Below are positions 58,060-64,000 of a DNA stretch of 64,000 nucleotides, one piece after another. The stretch is from assembly GCA_037447655.1 (NCBI GenBank), contig JBBHKE010002135.1, positions 62,001-126,000 of the forward strand. Direction: 5' to 3'. A program made the position numbers and the translations under genes. The DNA comes from Zygnema cylindricum (lineage: Eukaryota; Streptophyta; Zygnematophyceae; Zygnematales; Zygnemataceae). How positions within the stretch are numbered: the first letter of the stretch is position 1; each line of letters begins with the position of its first letter. The notes under the pieces are model-generated. The model saw only the letters and a program-made list of their open reading frames with translations. It did no database searches and was not told the DNA's origin.

Positions 58060-59870
58060 GTGTGGAGAGGGAGAGGGAGGGAGGGAGGGAGGGAGGCCAA
58101 ATTTTGTCTCGAAATTTTGGTTTGGTTTGGTTTATAGGTTTTTGGGGCTTGAAGAAGACTGAAAGGAAGGGACATTTCAATGAAATATTAGTACCAGAAT
58201 AGTTACAAGATGGGGGTGGAGGGAGGAAAACTGTCGAATAAAATTGCTTTCAGAAAGCTGAAGGTGTGAGATAACTTGTAAAATAGAGTTTGGTGGTCAA
58301 AACTGTGAGAGATTTCACGAAATTGACTCCCTCAAGAAGGCGATAGTTGTAAAATTGGGTTTCTAATCTAAAATAAAATAAGTTGATTTCCTCCAGTAGG
58401 AATCAGTTGTAAGAATGGGCTCCAAATCCCAAGAGACAAAAATGGGAAAATTGAAGTGTATTAACCTCATTATTAAAATTAAATGCCCATTTGGTAGATT
58501 GTATTCTATGTGCCCTTGTACAAAGATTTATTTCTACAATTCGGTTTATTTAAAAAAAAAACTTTCTTGAATTTTATGTTATGAAGTTCAAAATATGATT
58601 ATTGTTTGCTTGTTTTGTAGCCTTGCTTTGTTTTCTTGTTTTTTGTTTATGTTATCTTTAAATTTTAAATACCGGATTTAACCATTGATATCTGACCTTG
58701 GGAAGTTTGACTTGTATTATCGGATGGAAATTTAGAATATAGTTAACATGAAATTTTGTTTGAAGGACAAAAAATTGTCCTTTCCACAGTTTTTTGTACG
58801 TTAAATCTGTTCATATGACAATTTATTTTCTACTACTTACGCCCCAAAAATTTGTGAAGTTCTTTTTCTGGCGAAGATTCATTGTATAGGAATTAATGAT
58901 TTTTTTTTTTACAAACTATAATGTTATTTGTACCCCCAAACTGGTTAGAAGACTATTCTAAGGAGTCCGGAGCATTTTTGCAAGATACATTGTCAAAAAT
59001 AAATATATAACACTCTACCATATATTGTGGAGGGAATGAAATGAAGAGAAAAATATGGAAACAACTTACAAATGTATGAAAATATCGGCCCAAAGAGTCA
59101 AATACTCGAAACTGCTTTAGTATGTGATTACTGAATGAGAGGTAAACTGGGAAATAAAGGGTAACAATAGCTTACAAGTGCATATTTTAAGAGCTTTATT
59201 ACAGCAACTGCAAACACTTTCAACGATATTTTCAGTTTTAACATGTCAAAATGCATTTTTCCGAATAAAATATAAAAATAAAACCAGATGGAATTAAAAA
59301 AGTGCGACGAGAAACCATCGGAGTCCACGGGTACAAAGGGGGTGTCAATGCCAAAAATGAAAAACTACAAGCGGCCGGAATTTACCTTTTCAGAGTCATT
59401 TTAGTGGACTGTATCCACATTAAAAAAACAGGAGAAGTGAAGAATGCAAAATATTTTCAAGATATTTGCAGTCTTAACTCATGAAAATGTACTTTACTAA
59501 ATGAAAGATAAACTGGAAATAGCTTACAAATGCATAAATTTTACAGTTAAAAGAGGTCGAATAATGGCAGTCGTAAACACAATCAACAATATTAACAATT
59601 TCAATATGTTAAAATGCAGTTTACTGAATAGAAAGATGAGGCTGGGGTTTGTTTTTTCAGACTTATGTGGAGTAAATCCACATTATAAAACAGGAGAAGG
59701 GAAGAATGCAAGCAGAAGGTTTGGAAGAAACCGATCCTCATTTTCGAAAATTTTCGACGTTGAGTATATGTAAAGTTAATGTAAGTTTATGTAGTTTTGT
59801 ACCTTATACGTGTTTACCCCTTTTTATTCCTCTTAGAGTATTTATGTCCTGTCGAAATCTGTCTCGCGAG
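58060..59870. other. spacer, no gene seen
   Basis: Begins with a GGGA/GGAG tract (58065-58096) in the likely 3' UTR of the preceding gene; AATAAA occurs at 58237. Then AT-rich DNA with repeated phrases (AAACTGGAAATAGCTTACAA and ACAGGAGAAG-GAATGCAA around 59150-59710, three diverged copies) but no gene. Confidence 0.4.
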
Positions 59871-60539
59871 CTCTCTCTCTCGCTACCTCTCCCTCTCTCG
59901 CTCTCTCTCTCCATCTCTCCCTATCTCTCTTTCCCACTCTCGTTTTCTCTCTCTCTCTCCCCTCTGAGAGGAAGAAAAGTCAATCGGAATGCGCTCACAA
60001 TTACATAAATGTCTCAATGCGGAAGCGAAATTAAAATCATAACAAACATTATAACACATTGAAAGCTCATAATCCAAGATAGAGGCAAATATAATACTCA
60101 ATAAAATAAACTCATATTAACTCAATCCTTAAACATTACACTTTACTTAATTTTCTTTCTAATTGATTCTACCACACTCACACGATGGCTTTTTAACTTA
60201 GCCACGGAAATAATCTAGAACACTATACTCCAAAAACAAAACTGACAAAGTCTTGTACGACAAACTTAACTTACACGAGACGAAACAACTAGACGTAAAT
60301 CGCGCAAAACGAAACTTCTCGACGTAGGTACTAGAACTTAAACGAATCAAATCAAATCTAATCGTGTATATGCGAAACGTACACGCACAAAATTCAAAAT
60401 CAAACCAAACGAAACGAAACCAAATGCGCAAACCAACGCACGACCAAATCAAATGAAACTGACGCGCGACTAAATTTATACCACACTAACTACAAACCAA
60501 CATTACGTAAATATGGATTCTATCATTGATAATCCAACA
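59870..60539 (-). repeat. copia-type LTR in inverted orientation
   Basis: On the minus strand it starts TGTTGGATTATCAATG just after the purine tract ATTGAGAGGGGGA and runs to GCGCATTCCGATTGA and a CT-rich end (59870-59960). It matches the plus-strand LTR at 63389-64000 in order, including GCGCATTCCGATTGA. The two are related but diverged. Confidence 0.75.
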
Positions 60540-60635
60540 ATCCCCCTCTCAATGTTGAATCTATACTAAATCTTAACCAAACTCAAAACAATCCTAACTT
60601 AGGCTTTCCTCTCACAAAGACATGTGTGTACGGAT
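60540..60635 (-). mobile_element. 3' end of a copia pol in inverted orientation
   Basis: The minus strand reads AGAGGAAAGCCTAAGTTAGG, then the purine tract and LTR, matching AGAGGGAGACCTAAATTAGG at the true 3' end (63318-63388). It is joined head to head with the plus-strand pol remnant that starts near 60690. Confidence 0.7.
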
Positions 60636-60689
60636 TTAAGTCTATTTTCGGATACAATGAAGCTTATGGTTCCAAAAAAATATCACAGT

Positions 60690-63345
60690 TGCGAGTGGAC
60701 ATGTGATTCCGGTGGACACGGTTGGAACAGTCTGAATTGATTTACCCGTGATAGATAAATTTGGAAATGTTAGAGTGCATAACGCTAAGTTGAATGATGC
60801 TTTGTTTATTCCTAATGGAGTGGTGAATTTGGTTAGGGTTCCTCAAATTCAAAAGGCCGGATGTAGAGTTATTTCTTTGGAGGATATAAGAATCATGATT
60901 AAAAGTAAGGAAGGAATTCAAATTGGAGAAGGATTTGTGTCGGATAATTTGGTTAGTAAGTTGATTTGGAGACGTCCGACTAAAGAGGAACATTCTATGC
61001 TTTCCGTGGAGATGGAGAAAGGTGACCTTAGCCTTTGGCATCATCGGTTATGCCACACTTCAGAGAAAAACATTAAAAGGATGATTAAGAATTTTTCGGT
61101 GAGAGGTTTGGAATTGGCGACCGGAGAAAAAGTGAATGGATGTAATGGTTGTAGCAAGGGGAAGCAAATGAGGAAACCACATCCTGTCAAAAATGTACAA
61201 TTTCGAGCGAGTCAACCTTTAGAACTTGTTCATGTGGATCTATATGTGGACCTATTATGCGGAGGAGTCTTGGGGGAAATAGATATATTTTTGTGATTGT
61301 TGATGATTTTTCTCGAAAGAGTTGGGTGTATCTTTTGAAAAAGAAGTTGGAGACTTTCGATTATTTTAAAAAGTTTGTTGTGATGGCTAAAAGGGAAACG
61401 GACAGGAAATTGAAAGCCGTGAGGTCGGATAATGGTGGAGAATTTATTGCATTTAAGGAATTTTGTGAAGAGCGGGGAATCAAGCAACAATTTATAGTCG
61501 CTTATTCACCCGAATCTAATGGAGTGGTTGAAAGGAAAAACATGACGTTGTAGGAAATGGTGCGTGCGATGCTTCATAGCACGAAGCACAATGCTTCGTT
61601 TTGGGGAGAAGCCATAGTCACGGCAAACAATGTCTGTAATCGAAGATTGACTTCGATTTCTGGTGAGAAGACGCCTCAAGAAACTTTGGAGTGGACGATT
61701 CCGTCCGTACGACATTTAAGAATTTGGGGTTGTCGTGCGACCGTATATATTGACAGAAACAAACGGACCGGCAAGTTTAGTCCACGAAGCTGGAGTGGAA
61801 TTTTTGTCGGATATAGTGCGAATTCCAAGCAGTACCGAATCTTCAATCCTGTGACGCGAAACGTAGTGGAGTCACAGAATGTTGACTTCCACGACTATTT
61901 AAAGGCGGCAATGGAATATTCGAACGGGAAGGAGCAAAGTTTGGATTTTGAAGAAGAAAACAGTTTGGAGGAGTTCGAAGTGGCGAATTCGTCGGATGAG
62001 GAAGACGATCATTACGAGACTCCAAAACGGAAACCGAAATTTGGTAAAGTTTCAAATTCTAACAATTTTGATTTAGAATCCAATTTGAGTGATGGTAAGT
62101 CTGAGAGTTCAAAATTATCTTTGAAAAGACAAAATAATGAAAAGAGTCTGCCATCAATTTCTGAAAAGAGTGAAAAGAATATAATGGAAGGAGTGATTGT
62201 TGGGAGAAGTAATCGAGAGAATAAGGGAAAGGCACCTGAGCAATTAAGTCTTCAAATGAAAGCTAGTGATAAATCTCATAATTTTATTTCAGAGGCTAAG
62301 TTAAATGAATTCCTTTTATAACAATTGCGGCAAGAGAGTGTAAGTGGTGACCCGAAATCTTATACGAAGGCTAGAAATTCGGTTGATTGGGAGTCTAAGT
62401 GGAAAGATGCATTGGACAAGGAATATAAGTCTATCGTTGAAAATAAGACTTTTGAGGAAGAAGAATTGCTTGAGGGAAAGAAAGCCATAGATTCTAAGTG
62501 GGTATTTAATACAAAAACTGGTGCTTCTGGTGAATTGATTAAGTATAAAGGAAGATTAGTTTGTAAGGGATTTCAGCAAAAAGAGGGAGTGGATTATACG
62601 GAGACCTATGCTCTCGTGGTCAAGTTTGATTCTTTGAGGATGATCATCGCATTGGCGGCAGCCGGAAAAAAGCACATCCATCAAATGGACGTGGAGACCG
62701 CCTTCCTCAATGGATATCTCGAGGAGGAGGTTTATATAAAGATTCCGGAAGGAGTAATATCTAAACCCGATTTTGTGTGGAGACTACAGGAATCCTTGTA
62801 TGGGTTGAAGCAAGCACCGAGGACATGGTATTTGGCCGGAACATTGGACATTTGGTTGGTTTACCGAAGTCAAGACGATTTGGATTGCTTCGGATATTGC
62901 GATGCTGACTGGGGAGGAGACTTTGAAATGGTAAAGTCCACCTAAGGTTATGCTTTTGTATTAAGTGGAGCGGCAATCTCATGGAGCTCCAGATTACAGC
63001 CTACGGTAGCTTTAAGTTCAACTGAAGCGGAGTACATGGCGGCTTGTCATGCGGCGAAAGCTTCAATTTGGATGAAGGACATGTTGAGTGAGTTAAGAAT
63101 TTTTGTGAAGTGCGTGAGGATTTATTCAGACAGTATGAGTAGTATTGCTTTTGTGAAGAATCCGATGTTTCATAAAAGGACAAAACATATTAGAATTTAG
63201 TGGCATTTTGTGATAGATTTGGTGAAAGATAGAGAGTTAGATTTTATATTTGTTCCTACTTTAGAGGAGGCACCACATATGTTAACTAAAGCTGCAATGC
63301 ATGATGTATTTGTTAGAGGGAGACCTAAATTAGGGTTAATTTGAG
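60690..63345 (+). pseudogene. Ty1/copia pol polyprotein, decayed
   Basis: Plus-strand remnants in order: end of protease region, GAG-pre-integrase (LWHHRLCHTSEKNIKRM and CNGCSKGK, HHCC zinc site), integrase core with HVDLY, RSDNGGEF and NGVVERKN, then an acidic connector, reverse transcriptase (KGRLVCKGFQQKEGVDYTET, IHQMDVETAFLNGYLEEEV, LYGLKQAPRTWY), and RNase H (YCDADWGGD, LSSTEAEYMAACHA). Lesions: a frameshift near 61260-61290, stops at about 61551, 62322 and 62943 and another near 63198, and an internal deletion near 62830 that removes the YVDD half of the polymerase. Gag and most of protease are absent. Inactive. Confidence 0.88.
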
Positions 63346-63388
63346 TTTGTTCAGTAGTTAGTATAAATCCTCACATTGAGAGGGGGAA

Positions 63389-64000
63389 TGTTAGGATTGC
63401 AATGTGGGATTTTGTCGATGTTGGTTCGTTTTTAGTGTGGGTCAGTTTTGTTGCGCGTCACGTCACGCATTTTGTTTCGTTTCATTAGTACTTTTAGTTT
63501 TGTTTGATTAAGTGTGAACGGTTTGGTCCATTTCGTTTGTGTACGGGACTTCTAGTATTTCGGTTCGTGCGTAGTACTTCTAGCAGTTTCTTTTCACGTA
63601 GGTTAAGTTGTACTTTAAGTATGGTGCTTCTAGACGTTTCGTTTCGAGTAGTTTGATTTTGCGTCGTACTCTATTTTGCGTCTAAGTAACTGTGACGCTT
63701 CTAGAATTAGATTTCTAAATGTAATCTGCGACTAAGTTAAAATAACAGCCAGTGAGGGAATTAGATATTACTAAGAAAATATTGTAGAATTAATGTGTGA
63801 GAATTAATGTGAATTTCCATTTCTGAATTATATATGTCTCTATCTATGTTCATGAGAATTTAATGTGTATGAGCTGGTTGATAATTGACATTGAGTTAAA
63901 TTCGCTTTTGCATTGTGTAATTTTTCAAATTTTTGCGCATTCCGATTGAGTCTCGATCATTTCAACCTCTCCCTCTCTCTTTCCCTCTCCCTCTCCCTCT
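63389..64000 (+). repeat. copia 3' LTR, running off the window
   Basis: Starts TGTTAGGATTGCAATGTGG directly after the purine tract ATTGAGAGGGGGAA. It contains repeated GTACTTCTAG / GTGCTTCTAGA phrases. The right end lies beyond 64000. Confidence 0.8.

Overview
The window is nuclear DNA from a photosynthetic eukaryote, most likely a streptophyte (charophyte alga or land plant). The recognisable genes are plant types: a fatty acid 2-hydroxylase without cytochrome b5, a TAP38/PPH1-like PP2C phosphatase, a germin-like cupin, and TBL/PMR5/Cas1p-type PC-esterase domains. Introns are GT-AG. Ty1/copia, PIF/Harbinger and hAT elements are present, and several retroelements carry plant-style signals such as the initiator-tRNA-Met primer site. 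No species can be named from the sequence alone.

Layout. 1-5.5 kb: AT-rich spacer with small inverted-repeat transposons, including two adjacent hAT MITEs with perfect 8-bp target duplications. 5.85-19.6 kb, minus strand: a large gene read as one transcript from a TM-anchor exon (19574) through an acidic stem, a complete PC-esterase domain (16.3-11.9 kb), a second ~590-residue acidic linker and a second PC-esterase domain (9.8-5.85 kb). Splice phases match at every junction I could check as far as exon 11. Both domains lack the GDS-box serine, and the last exons of the second domain look frameshifted. 19.9-24 kb: nested MITEs, including a PIF/Harbinger MITE inside another MITE, and a diverged direct-repeat element with a tRNA-Ile-like relic. 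24.7-26.4 kb: exons of an unrecognised minus-strand gene. 26.8-28.6 kb: a broken PIF/Harbinger transposase whose terminus matches the 20.3-kb MITE.

30.16-34.44 kb: a gag-only LTR retrotransposon with ~1.15-kb near-identical LTRs. 35.05-35.79 kb: a miniature LTR element (TRIM) with a perfect 5-bp target duplication, a 65-bp interior containing only primer site and purine tract, and a tRNA-like gene within each LTR. 36.5 kb: a possible F-box exon. 36.8-40.2 kb: more MITEs and a long CT repeat. 41.1-42.3 kb: the PP2C phosphatase exon. 42.7-43.9 kb: two further inverted-repeat elements. 46.75-48.65 kb: the complete two-exon fatty acid 2-hydroxylase. 51.4-51.8 kb: the germin-like exon. 53.0-55.4 kb: repeats. 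55.5 and 56.35-58.05 kb: a divergent pair of unrecognised ORFs, the second encoding a Ser/Pro-rich disordered protein. 59.9-64 kb: a decayed Ty1/copia element flanked by related LTRs in inverted orientation.

Functionally the host genes touch cell-wall or glycan acyl modification (PC-esterase), sphingolipid hydroxylation (FAH), thylakoid dephosphorylation (TAP38-like) and extracellular cupins. Nothing in the sequence suggests they form one pathway. The strongest unusual signals are the fused double PC-esterase gene and the TRIM with a tRNA-like gene in its LTR.
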